Shown here piece after piece: positions 45,357 through 53,209 of a stretch of 59,935 bases of DNA. The translations under genes were made by a program, and so were the position numbers. This DNA is from Bacteroidetes bacterium UBA2364 (GTDB lineage: Bacteria; Bacteroidota; Rhodothermia; Rhodothermales; UBA2364), in assembly GCA_002344075.1 (NCBI GenBank), contig DDTM01000063.1, forward strand, positions 1-59,935, read 5' to 3'. The notes beneath the pieces are model-generated. The model saw nothing but the letters and a program-made list of their open reading frames with translations. It was not told where the DNA came from and ran no database searches. Each line of letters begins with the position of its first letter. Position 1 is the stretch's first letter.

Positions 45357-48300
45357 ATGGTGCGTTTACGCCAAACATATTCCACATGGTTCATCTGGTT
45401 GTTCGCCTTACAGCCAATTGCGCTGGTTGCAGAATCCGCACCCTATATTTTTGAGCACCTTACAATTGAACAGGGATTATCTCATAACACAGTTTATGCG
45501 GTTTTACAAGATCGTTTTGGCATGATGTGGTTTGCAACACATAATGGCTTAAACAAATATGATGGCTATGGATTTAAGGTTTTTAACACATCTTCAAAAA
45601 CCGATCCCGCATTCGAAGGCCGGATTATCACAACGCTTTTGGAGGATCGGAATGGTCACATTTGGGTGGGTACACAAAATCGTGGGGTTAATATTTTAGA
45701 CCTAAACAGTGGGAAATTTAAAGCTTCCCGAAAACACCCTCAACTTTCGGCACTTTCAGATACATGGATTACACGCTTATTTGAAGACCAAAAGGGCTGG
45801 GTGTGGATTACGACCATTGGAAAAGGCATTTTCGCATACGACCCAAATGAAAAAGTATTACATGCCTTTAACCGTGCTAATAAGAAATTAGAAACGGATC
45901 ATGCCTTTGACCTTACCCAAGATACAAAAGGTCAGATTTGGGCTGTTACGGATCAAACCCACCTTTCTCGGTTTAATACAGGTACCAAACGCTTTACGCC
46001 TGTAACGATAGGCTACCCAAACAGGCTCGACTTATTGGGCTACCGAAAAGTTATCCGCGCCCATAAAGACGGCACCTTGTGGATTGGAACAGACCGACAG
46101 GGGCTTTTCAAATTCCGTCCGGCTACAGGTGCTTTAGAACATTATCCCTTAGATGACAATGGTATCTCGTACAACGAAGTCCGAGATATAGATTTTACAA
46201 AAGACAAAACAATTTTGGTTGTGACCGACGGAGGCGGGCTATACTACCTTCGCCCCGGTTCAACTCGCTTTATGAACCAGACGAAAAATGTGACCCGTCC
46301 CGGCAATCTCAATACCAACGCCCTATATGATATTTTTGTCGCGAAAGACCAAAATATCTGGATCGGCTCCTACAATGGAGGAATTAATGTGTATAAAGCG
46401 CGAAAGGTGCGCTTCGACCATTTTGCTCATACTGGTTTTGTACAAGGTGAATTGAGCCATTCATCGGTTTTATGTTTATTAGAAACCCGAAAAGGAGAAA
46501 TTTGGGTTGGAACCGATGGTGGAGGCCTTAACCGATTTAACCCTATTACCCGGACATTCAGCACCTTTACTCACCAATCGAATAATCTGTCTTCTCTGTC
46601 CGGAAATGTTGTAAAATCTTTGTACGAAGCACCAGATGGCAGCATCTGGATTGGATATTTTGGACGAGGCTTGGATGTTATGGATCCTATTACGGGTAAA
46701 GTAACCCATTTCCAAAGAAGCCCAGATGTCCCTTCATCCCTCCATGACGGAAATATATGGGGCATATCGGGTAATCCGGATGGGCGTATTTTTATTGCTA
46801 TTTTGGGAGACGGTTTAATGGTCTTTGAACCAAAATCTAAAAAATTTACCCATTATAGAGCAGGGGCACCCAATTCCCAAAACCTCCCTACCAATGATCT
46901 CATGTATGTCCGGGCCGATACGAAGAACCGTGTCTGGATTGGAACCAGAGACCATGGATTGGTTTTGTTTATGCCGGATTCAGGCGAATTCAAATCCTTC
47001 AAACCAGATTCTGGTAAACCCGGTAGCCTAAAAGGAGGAGAAGTACGGACTGTATTCGAAGACAGAAACGGACGCATTTGGGTTGGAACTGAAGACGGTG
47101 GCCTTAACCTCTGGAAAGGGGGCAGCCAGTTTGGGACAGGTGATTCACCACAGGGCTTGTTATCTGAAAGCGTGATGGGCATCAGAGAAGACCAAAAAGG
47201 GTATCTTTGGATTAGCACCCTTTCCGGCCTGGCACGACTAAACCCCGAATCTGGCACCATCGAGAATTTCAACTTCCACCACCATACACAGGCCAACCAA
47301 TTTAACCAAGCTGCCATTCTCTTAAGCCGAGGTGGCCAATTAATGGTTGGAGGGATCAATGGGCTAATGATGCTCAATCCGGAAGAGGTTACGAAGTCCG
47401 AACTGAATCCACGAGTCAGAATTACAGAATTAAGGGTATTTAACGACTCCATTCTACCCGGAAAAGGGCCGAACGGACGAATGATTTACGAAGGTCGGCT
47501 GGAAAATGCGCAAATTATTTCTTTGTCCTATCTCGATAACGCATTTTCTATAGACTTTGCAACATCCGACCTCAGCGAACCACAGAACAATCGGTTTGAA
47601 TACATGCTGGAAGGGTTCCATAAAGAATGGCAGCAATTGGAAATTCCAAGGCATTCTGTCAACTTTACCAACCTTGAACCGGGCAAATATACTTTCCGGA
47701 TAAAAGGGACCAATAGCATGGGGAAATGGAGCCCCCACGAAACCTCACTTATCATCCAAATCTCACCTCCTTTTTGGAAAACCATTCCATTTCGGGTCTT
47801 CATTTTTTTATTACTTATTTTGGCATTCTGGCAAAGCTATGGTTTACTACTGAACCGTCGTGAGCGCCACCTTAGGCAACAGATGGTGGAATCGGAGCGG
47901 GCCTTGTTACAGCTTAAGAACGAAAAATTAGCCTCCGACCTCGCGGCAAAAAGCAATCAGTTAGTGTCCATGAGTTTACAAATGGCACATAAAAATGATT
48001 TTCTGAACAAAGTAAAAAAAGAACTTAAAGAAACACCCCCAGATACGTCTGAAGCCTCGCCCGCACTACATGGACATGTCATAAAACTAATAGACGCAGA
48101 GGTCCGTGGAGAAGACTTTTGGGAGCGGTTCAATGCTTTCTTCGAGGAAACGAATAGCGCCTTTGCACAAGAGCTTCGACGGAAACACCCCGATCTTTCG
48201 GCCAATGACCTTAGGATTTGCTCGCTTATGATTATCAATGTCAATACGAAAGAAATGGCTTCTATCCTGAATATTTCTCCTAAAGGTGTGGAAAAGAGCA

Positions 48301-48395
48301 GGTATCGGCTTAAGAAGAAGCTACGGCTAACACCTGAAGAAGACCTTGCCCTTTACCTAAAATCATTTGCCAATACGCTAAATTCGGAGTTCTAA
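45357..48395 (+). CDS. Propeller sensor / LuxR-type one-component transcriptional regulator
   Basis: A 1012-residue membrane-spanning regulator. A signal anchor (residues about 8-27) leads to a periplasmic double propeller of two-component-regulator repeats (about 30-690, e.g. WIGTDRQGLFKF and repeated W-x-GT-x-x-GGLN). A Y_Y_Y domain comes next (about 720-800), then a membrane helix (about 811-832) and a coiled coil. The C-terminus is a GerE-like helix-turn-helix (LSANDLRICSLMIINVNTKEMASILNISPKGVEKSRYRL). No kinase or receiver is present. It sits between two paralogous lipoprotein genes on the opposite strand, which are candidate targets. Confidence 0.93.
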   Translation: MVRLRQTYSTWFIWLFALQPIALVAESAPYIFEHLTIEQGLSHNTVYAVLQDRFGMMWFATHNGLNKYDGYGFKVFNTSSKTDPAFEGRIITTLLEDRNGHIWVGTQNRGVNILDLNSGKFKASRKHPQLSALSDTWITRLFEDQKGWVWITTIGKGIFAYDPNEKVLHAFNRANKKLETDHAFDLTQDTKGQIWAVTDQTHLSRFNTGTKRFTPVTIGYPNRLDLLGYRKVIRAHKDGTLWIGTDRQGLFKFRPATGALEHYPLDDNGISYNEVRDIDFTKDKTILVVTDGGGLYYLRPGSTRFMNQTKNVTRPGNLNTNALYDIFVAKDQNIWIGSYNGGINVYKARKVRFDHFAHTGFVQGELSHSSVLCLLETRKGEIWVGTDGGGLNRFNPITRTFSTFTHQSNNLSSLSGNVVKSLYEAPDGSIWIGYFGRGLDVMDPITGKVTHFQRSPDVPSSLHDGNIWGISGNPDGRIFIAILGDGLMVFEPKSKKFTHYRAGAPNSQNLPTNDLMYVRADTKNRVWIGTRDHGLVLFMPDSGEFKSFKPDSGKPGSLKGGEVRTVFEDRNGRIWVGTEDGGLNLWKGGSQFGTGDSPQGLLSESVMGIREDQKGYLWISTLSGLARLNPESGTIENFNFHHHTQANQFNQAAILLSRGGQLMVGGINGLMMLNPEEVTKSELNPRVRITELRVFNDSILPGKGPNGRMIYEGRLENAQIISLSYLDNAFSIDFATSDLSEPQNNRFEYMLEGFHKEWQQLEIPRHSVNFTNLEPGKYTFRIKGTNSMGKWSPHETSLIIQISPPFWKTIPFRVFIFLLLILAFWQSYGLLLNRRERHLRQQMVESERALLQLKNEKLASDLAAKSNQLVSMSLQMAHKNDFLNKVKKELKETPPDTSEASPALHGHVIKLIDAEVRGEDFWERFNAFFEETNSAFAQELRRKHPDLSANDLRICSLMIINVNTKEMASILNISPKGVEKSRYRLKKKLRLTPEEDLALYLKSFANTLNSEF

Positions 48396-48450
48396 CCTGT
48401 TCTGAAAGACAAATATTAACCAAATGCCAGAGATCAATCAGCCATTAAAA

Positions 48451-48482
48451 AAATAGCCGGAGAAAACCCCGGCTCATTTTAA
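48451..48482. terminator. Bidirectional terminator
   Basis: AGCCGG (48455-48460) pairs with CCGGCT (48469-48474), extended by an A/T-rich lower stem with one bulge. The plus strand ends in ATTTTA and the minus strand in a T-run. It lies between the convergent regulator and lipoprotein genes. Confidence 0.75.
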
Positions 48483-48500
48483 GTTATATATTACCTACAC

Positions 48501-49154
48501 TTATTGCACACCTCGGTCTTTCCAACCGGCCAATTGACCGGTATTAACGGAAGCAAGTGCAGCTTTTAACTCCTCTGCGGTCACATTCCGACCATCCACC
48601 GAAACCACAAAGCGTCCACCGATCAGTGAGGAGACTTCGCCGTCTTGGTTGGTTTGGTTGTATTTTTCAAGGCTGGGGTTTCCATTAATTTTGGTGGTAC
48701 GTTCGTAACCATTTGCATCCTCTCGTTCAAAATTATTGTTTATCCATGCAAATCCAAGCATAGCAAATCCTTTCATATTGCCAGTATCTGTGATTTTGAT
48801 GGAAATAGATTTATCGCCACTTTCGTAACGCGCTCCAGCATTCGAGACATTAAAACCCATCATCCCCACCTTTTCTCCTTCCAAATTGCTTTGGGGGGCG
48901 CCACCGACATTAGAAGGTAACACTGATTGAAGGTCTTTAAATGGTACAGGATCCACCTGCTGGGCAGTACCGTCTCCGTTTTGTGTTGCGGAAAGCCCTT
49001 CGAGTGCTTTTTGAGCCTCTTTTGCAGCCGATTGTAAGTCCTGTACGGCGGGTGTGGTTTCTTGAACCGTTTTTTCGGCCTCGCTGCCACAACCCACAAG
49101 AATGTACATAAGAAAGGTCAGTACAACGTATGTTGTTTTTGGAATGATACGCAT
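48501..49154 (-). CDS. Lipoprotein, paralogue of 44125-44805
   Basis: A 217-residue predicted lipoprotein. I start at the ATG at 49154, which has a GGAG Shine-Dalgarno about 7 nt upstream, instead of the ATG at 49166. The leader ends LVGC. A short Gln/Ala/Lys helical stretch (residues about 25-60) is followed by a ~140-residue domain alignable to the other lipoprotein: ERTTKINGNPSLEKY, GEV, GGRFVVSVDG and LAGWKDRG. The coiled coil is shorter than in its paralogue. Function is unknown. Confidence 0.8.
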   Translation of the reverse strand: MRIIPKTTYVVLTFLMYILVGCGSEAEKTVQETTPAVQDLQSAAKEAQKALEGLSATQNGDGTAQQVDPVPFKDLQSVLPSNVGGAPQSNLEGEKVGMMGFNVSNAGARYESGDKSISIKITDTGNMKGFAMLGFAWINNNFEREDANGYERTTKINGNPSLEKYNQTNQDGEVSSLIGGRFVVSVDGRNVTAEELKAALASVNTGQLAGWKDRGVQ

Positions 49155-49327
49155 GGTCGTCTCCATATGGTGATGAGAATCGTGATAAAAAAAGGTACAA
49201 ATATTTTACTGCCAAAGGTAGAAAGTATTTAACGTCTTTAACGGCTAACCTCTTGACAAAAGGCCACCAGAGGTTGTTCTTATTTATTTTTTCTTATCGT
49301 CATATATCAACTTAACAAATAATGATA

Positions 49328-49771
49328 TTACAGCCCAATATTGCGTTTAAAAGCACATCCTAACTCAATCATTGAGTCTGTTTTGGCAATACCGGGTAGG
49401 GTATCAATTTTATAATACAAGATCTCGCGCATGTGGCTATGGCTTTTTGCCAGAATACGGACATATAAGGTATAAGTCCCTGTAATATAATAACATTCGG
49501 TTACTTCCGGTATTTGTTTTAACGCTTCAATCACCCGTTCGGAGTCTGCATCTTTTTGCAAGGTCAGTCCGGTGAAAGTCGCCCAATCATAGCCTAACTT
49601 TTTCTCGTCCAATACAGGTTTAATGCCGACAATTACGCCCTGTTCGATCAGTTTATTCACCCGTTGATGCACCATGGTATGGGAAATGCCCAACGAGGTG
49701 GCAATGGTAGAAAACGGCATCCGGCCATCAGTTTCTAAAAGTTGTAAGATTTGCACATCAAATGTATCCAT
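49328..49771 (-). CDS. Lrp/AsnC-family transcriptional regulator
   Basis: A 147-residue regulator with an N-terminal winged helix-turn-helix (DVQILQLLETDGRMPFSTIATSLGISHTMVHQRVNKLIEQGVIVG) and a C-terminal RAM/AsnC ligand-binding domain (VTECYYITGTYTLYVRILAKS). Family members sense amino acids. It is divergent from the ornithine aminotransferase gene with 152 bp between the starts, so control of that gene is the simplest inference. Confidence 0.93.
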   Translation of the reverse strand: MDTFDVQILQLLETDGRMPFSTIATSLGISHTMVHQRVNKLIEQGVIVGIKPVLDEKKLGYDWATFTGLTLQKDADSERVIEALKQIPEVTECYYITGTYTLYVRILAKSHSHMREILYYKIDTLPGIAKTDSMIELGCAFKRNIGL

Positions 49772-49923
49772 CTTTCATTTTTATTTTTTTTGTATTCTAT
49801 CAGTTAAATATAAGTGATCAAAGTTTAATTTTTGCAACATTTTAAAATAAGTTTCCATTTTCTCTACATTTTATTTTTACATTGTGGTACCTTAAATTTT
49901 ACACTCCTTTTAAATCAACCCAC

Positions 49924-51201
49924 ATGAAGGCCAGTACTTTTCACCCTGCCAGTCATTATATTGCCTTAGAAGACCGTTACGGTGCACACAATTATCACCC
50001 ACTCCCAGTTGTGCTCACACGTGGAGAAGGTGTTTTCCTGTGGGATGTCGAAGGCAACCGGTACTACGACTTTCTTTCGGCCTATTCGGCGGTCAATCAG
50101 GGGCATTGTCATCCGCGCATTGTGGACGCCTTGATAGAGCAGGCGAAGACATTGACCCTTACCTCAAGGGCATTTCACCATAGTTTATTAGGAGAATTTG
50201 AAGCATTATTAAGTAAAACTTTTGATTATGATAAAGCCTTAGTAATGAATTCTGGTGTCGAAGCCGTAGAAACCGCGCTCAAACTTTGTCGAAAGTGGGC
50301 TTATACGGTGAAGGGTATTCCTGAAAACGAAGCCATTATCATGTTTGCTGAAGACAACTTTCATGGCCGAACACTTTCCGTCATTTCGGGATCAACCGAT
50401 CCGAGTAGCCGCACGGGTTTTGGACCACATATGGAAGGCATTGCACACGTTCCCTATAACGACTTGGCGGCATTAGAAAACGTATTACGCAATGAACCAC
50501 ACATTGCCGGATTTATCGTAGAGCCCATGCAAGGAGAAGCTGGTGTCGTGGTTCCAGACGAGGGATATCTTAGGAAAGCTTCCGAAATTTGTCATGCACA
50601 CGGTGTTTTATTCATTGCAGACGAGGTTCAAACAGGAATTGCACGTACTGGAAAGCTCTTGGCGACTTGTGGGAATTGTACTTGTGCTAAAAGCTGCGAA
50701 AATCAGCCCGAAATTAAACCCGATATTCTTATTTTAGGCAAAGCCCTTTCCGGTGGTGTGATGCCTGTCTCGGCGGTGTTGGCCCGCGACGAAATCATGC
50801 TTACCATTCGTCCCGGTGAACATGGTTCCACCTTTGGTGGGAATCCGCTTGCTTGTGCGGTTGGTATGGCGGCTTTACAGGTGGTGGCCGACGAAGGCTT
50901 GGCGGAAAAAGCAGCACATCTCGGCGAAGTTTTCCGTGAGGGTCTTCTGGAAATAGCCACTCGTCACCGATTGATCCGATCTGTTCGTGGCAAAGGGCTT
51001 TTAAACGCTATTGTGGTGAATTGTGAAGAAAGCTCAGATCTCGCATGGCGCCTCTGTCTTGCATTTAAAAAGCATGGGCTTTTAGCCAAACCGACGCATG
51101 GCAACAAAATCCGACTGGCCCCACCCTTGGTGATTACCGAAGAACAAATTCGTGACGCTTTACACATTATCGAAATGTCTATTGCTGAATGTCATGAATA
51201 A
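49924..51201 (+). CDS. rocD: Ornithine aminotransferase with a cysteine-cluster insert
   Basis: PLP enzyme converting ornithine and 2-oxoglutarate to glutamate semialdehyde and glutamate. The 425 residues contain LSAYSAVNQGHCHPRIVDAL, TSRAFHHSLLGEFE, AEDNFHGRTLSVISGSTD, FIVEPMQGEAGVVVP, FIADEVQTGIARTGKLLA and the PLP lysine in LILGKALSGGVMPVSAVLA. Between GKLLA and KPDILILGKA there is an extra loop with four cysteines (CGNCTCAKSC), where most homologues have only a few residues. I start at the ATG at 49924; the frame opens at 49882. An Lrp-type regulator is divergent. Confidence 0.93.
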   Translation: MKASTFHPASHYIALEDRYGAHNYHPLPVVLTRGEGVFLWDVEGNRYYDFLSAYSAVNQGHCHPRIVDALIEQAKTLTLTSRAFHHSLLGEFEALLSKTFDYDKALVMNSGVEAVETALKLCRKWAYTVKGIPENEAIIMFAEDNFHGRTLSVISGSTDPSSRTGFGPHMEGIAHVPYNDLAALENVLRNEPHIAGFIVEPMQGEAGVVVPDEGYLRKASEICHAHGVLFIADEVQTGIARTGKLLATCGNCTCAKSCENQPEIKPDILILGKALSGGVMPVSAVLARDEIMLTIRPGEHGSTFGGNPLACAVGMAALQVVADEGLAEKAAHLGEVFREGLLEIATRHRLIRSVRGKGLLNAIVVNCEESSDLAWRLCLAFKKHGLLAKPTHGNKIRLAPPLVITEEQIRDALHIIEMSIAECHE

Positions 51202-51305
51202 AGCGCATTTTGGGCTTCAACCAACTTCCCCCCATTCATCATACGCCCCTCCTGAAGGTAACTTGTTTGCCCCAAACTACCCATAAGATGAAGGATCGGC
51301 TGATA

Positions 51306-51341
51306 AAGGATTTAAAGGAAAATAATTCGGCACTAAGCGAT
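51306..51341 (+). repeat. 36-bp direct repeat, left copy
   Basis: The 36-bp segment matches 54335-54370 at 31 of 36 positions in the same orientation without gaps. It lies just upstream of the transposase remnant. The two copies bracket the cysteine-rich peptide cluster. Confidence 0.7.
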
Positions 51342-51350
51342 CTTGCGTGA

Positions 51351-51618
51351 AATGCAGGCGTTATGGCCGACCAAGGGTACGTTTGAGGTTTATGTCACAC
51401 CCACACCTTAGAGGCCGTGCCAGTCATTCCGATCCGTTGTAATCGTAAACACCTCTGCGAACATGACAAAGAACGCTATAAGGATCGGCATAAAGTCGAA
51501 AATTACTTTAATCGTATCAAGCAAGCATTACCGACGGATTACCACTCACTACGATAAAAAATCTAAAAACTACATGACTTTCTTGCATCTAACAGCAACT
51601 CCGCAATGGTTAAGATAA
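51351..51618 (+). pseudogene. Remnant of an IS5-type DDE transposase (C-terminal part)
   Basis: A decayed fragment of an IS5-family transposase. In one frame it reads MADQGYV (compare the family ADKGYD), a premature TGA at 51384-51386, then TLEAVPVIPIRCNRK and YKDRHKVENYFNRIK (the family R-x-x-VEN-F). A tandem duplication of AAGC (51519-51526) then shifts the frame, and the next frame continues YRRITTHYDKKSKNYMTFLHL to the natural stop at 51616-51618. The N-terminal two thirds are absent. In the 557 bp from rocD to the first peptide gene (51202-51758) the rest is the left repeat, an AT-rich stretch and presumably the peptide promoter. Confidence 0.85.
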
Positions 51619-51758
51619 TCTTAACAAATTATGAATTTTTTATATGTGTGTATAACATAGTTTTTTTTTTTGTACTTTTACATAAAGTTGCAACTAAACA
51701 AAGTACTCCTAATTTTCCTTAAATCTATTGACCTTAAATGTAAGTGAGGTAAAACCTT

Positions 51759-51992
51759 ATGAAAACAAAATTTATTCGGGGGTTATCACTTTTTGTAATC
51801 CTACTCGGTGCCTCTTTTCTTTCTTTTCAACCTGCAATCTCATCAGTAGCAGCAGAGTGTACCATCAGCAAATCTTGTGGTGATGGAATTACGATTTCAT
51901 GCAAAGCTGCAAACGGTGGCGAATGTAGATCATTTGGAGACTGTCTGGTTTGCAAAGATTCAGGGCCAGAAGTAAGAGCTTGTTGTGAGTAA
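51759..51992 (+). CDS. Exported eight-cysteine peptide 1
   Basis: A 77-residue precursor: a basic start and hydrophobic leader (MKTKFIRGLSLFVILLGASF) then a ~45-residue mature part with eight cysteines in the pattern C-x5-C-x7-C-x7-C-x5-C-x2-C-x9-CC. The leader and all eight cysteines are conserved in peptide 2 at 52154, so this is a tandem gene duplication. The layout recalls small NVEALA-type exported peptides of Bacteroidota, but the NVEALA motif itself is absent. It has a GAGG Shine-Dalgarno. The mature peptide may be an extracellular disulfide-rich effector, signal or binding protein; function is unknown. Confidence 0.75.
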   Translation: MKTKFIRGLSLFVILLGASFLSFQPAISSVAAECTISKSCGDGITISCKAANGGECRSFGDCLVCKDSGPEVRACCE

Positions 51993-52065
51993 AAGATTGT
52001 TGTAGGGTATGATTTTTTGTCTTTGACAATGATTCAAAACGAGATTTCGTGATTTATGTACCTTG

Positions 52066-52132
52066 ATTGAACGTGAGTTTAGACTTGTCGATGGTGGCGA
52101 ATGCAATCGCATATCTTGAACTCACGTTCATC
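52066..52132. repeat. Long inverted repeat between the two peptide genes
   Basis: TGAACGTGAGTT (52068-52079) pairs perfectly with AACTCACGTTCA (52119-52130), extended by GAT/ATC with one bulge. The 39-nt apical part contains a second small stem (GCGA/TCGC near 52097-52110). It lies 23 nt upstream of the peptide-2 start and could be an attenuator, a processing site or a terminator for peptide 1; no long T-tract follows. Confidence 0.65.
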
Positions 52133-52153
52133 GTTTAAATGGGAGGTAAACCA

Positions 52154-52387
52154 ATGAGAACAAAAATTATTCGAGGATTGTCTATTTCATTAATTTTACT
52201 CGGTGCGATTTTTCTTTCTTGTCAGCCTGTTCTTAAGGTCACGGAAACAGCAGAATGCTCTCTTAGCAGAATTTGTAGCAATGGCGTTACTGTTTCATGC
52301 GAGACGAAGCAGGGTAAATGCAGTACAACTGAAAAGTGTGTGGTATGTACAGAAGAAGCAGGGAAAACATCTAAAGCATGTTGTTGA
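52154..52387 (+). CDS. Exported eight-cysteine peptide 2
   Basis: A 77-residue paralogue of peptide 1. I start at the ATG at 52154 (MRTKIIRGLSISLILLGAIF), which has a strong GGGAGG Shine-Dalgarno 7 nt upstream; the frame begins five codons earlier. The mature part has C-x5-C-x7-C-x6-C-x5-C-x2-C-x10-CC, the same order as peptide 1. It has an extra cysteine at the end of the leader (FLSCQP), where peptide 1 has phenylalanine, so it might be lipidated, though the lipobox is weak. The gene lies 142 bp upstream of a DsbA-like gene on the same strand. Confidence 0.75.
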   Translation: MRTKIIRGLSISLILLGAIFLSCQPVLKVTETAECSLSRICSNGVTVSCETKQGKCSTTEKCVVCTEEAGKTSKACC

Positions 52388-52529
52388 TTGAACACGCTTT
52401 AGCCATTTAAACCAATCAAAAATTTGAAGAATTGCCAAACATATAGATAGATATACTCAGTTGGATGGGGGTAGTGTGAGGTATAAATCTTTGCGTTTTT
52501 CAGTTTTTTGAAAAAATCAAAAGAATCCC

Positions 52530-53174
52530 ATGAAGAAAAGTAATTACTTGACGGATATTGTGTTAATTACATGTGCCATTGTTATCACTGCATTGGTCGT
52601 CCGTAGAGAGTTTTTTGCTCAAAATGAAGTACCCAAAGCGCCTGTGAAACCTATTTTAGTGAAAGGGATTGCGCAGAAACTGGGTATGCATCCTGATCCT
52701 GAAAATAAAATTAAGATTATCGAATTTATGGATTATGAATGCCCCTTTTGTCGTGAACAAGAGAAGGTTCTAAAAAAGGTTGTTGCAGCATATCCTGATA
52801 AAGTTTCGATTCATCGGTATCATCTTCCGCTTGATAAAATCCATCCGAATGCCTACATGGCGGCAAATGGAGCAGAATGTGCTAAAGAATTAGGTTTTTT
52901 TGATCAATATCATGATACTGTTTTCAAGAAGGAAACCTTTTCTCAACCTAAAACCGATTGGAAGACCATTGCAGAGGGCATAGGGGTTAAACAGCTAAAC
53001 TCTTTTGTAACGTGTCAGCAAGATACGACCTACAAGTTGCGTATCGAAGCACATCGAAGCGTGGCGAAAGAGTTTGGGATCCATGGTGTACCTGCCATTG
53101 TTATCAAGGATAAGTTGTATTCGGGTAGCCTTTCATTCGAGCAAATAAAAGAAGCAATTGATATAAAAAACTAA
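52530..53174 (+). CDS. Membrane-anchored DsbA/BdbD-like thiol-disulfide oxidoreductase
   Basis: A 214-residue protein with an N-terminal membrane anchor (about residues 9-24) and a DsbA-like (thioredoxin_4) fold. The redox site is FMDYECPFCREQEKVL (Cys 71 and Cys 74), and the cis-proline loop is GIHGVPAIVIKD. An inserted helical domain carries two more cysteines (NGAECAKELG and FVTCQQDT), as in BdbD/ScsC-type oxidants. It probably introduces or isomerises disulfides in exported proteins. Its position just after two genes for eight-cysteine exported peptides makes those peptides the natural candidate substrates (inference). Confidence 0.9.
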   Translation: MKKSNYLTDIVLITCAIVITALVVRREFFAQNEVPKAPVKPILVKGIAQKLGMHPDPENKIKIIEFMDYECPFCREQEKVLKKVVAAYPDKVSIHRYHLPLDKIHPNAYMAANGAECAKELGFFDQYHDTVFKKETFSQPKTDWKTIAEGIGVKQLNSFVTCQQDTTYKLRIEAHRSVAKEFGIHGVPAIVIKDKLYSGSLSFEQIKEAIDIKN

Positions 53175-53209
53175 CCATCTTGTTTCGTCATTTTAAAACC
53201 TATACGACC

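Noticed and set aside
49247..49275. 7-bp hairpin followed by a T-rich stretch on the plus strand
   Set aside because: No plus-strand gene ends here; both neighbouring genes are on the minus strand.
52085..52117. Fragment of a third cysteine-rich peptide (DGGEC-like reading)
   Set aside because: Only about ten bases resemble peptide 1 and the reading ends immediately; it is better explained as part of the inverted-repeat structure.
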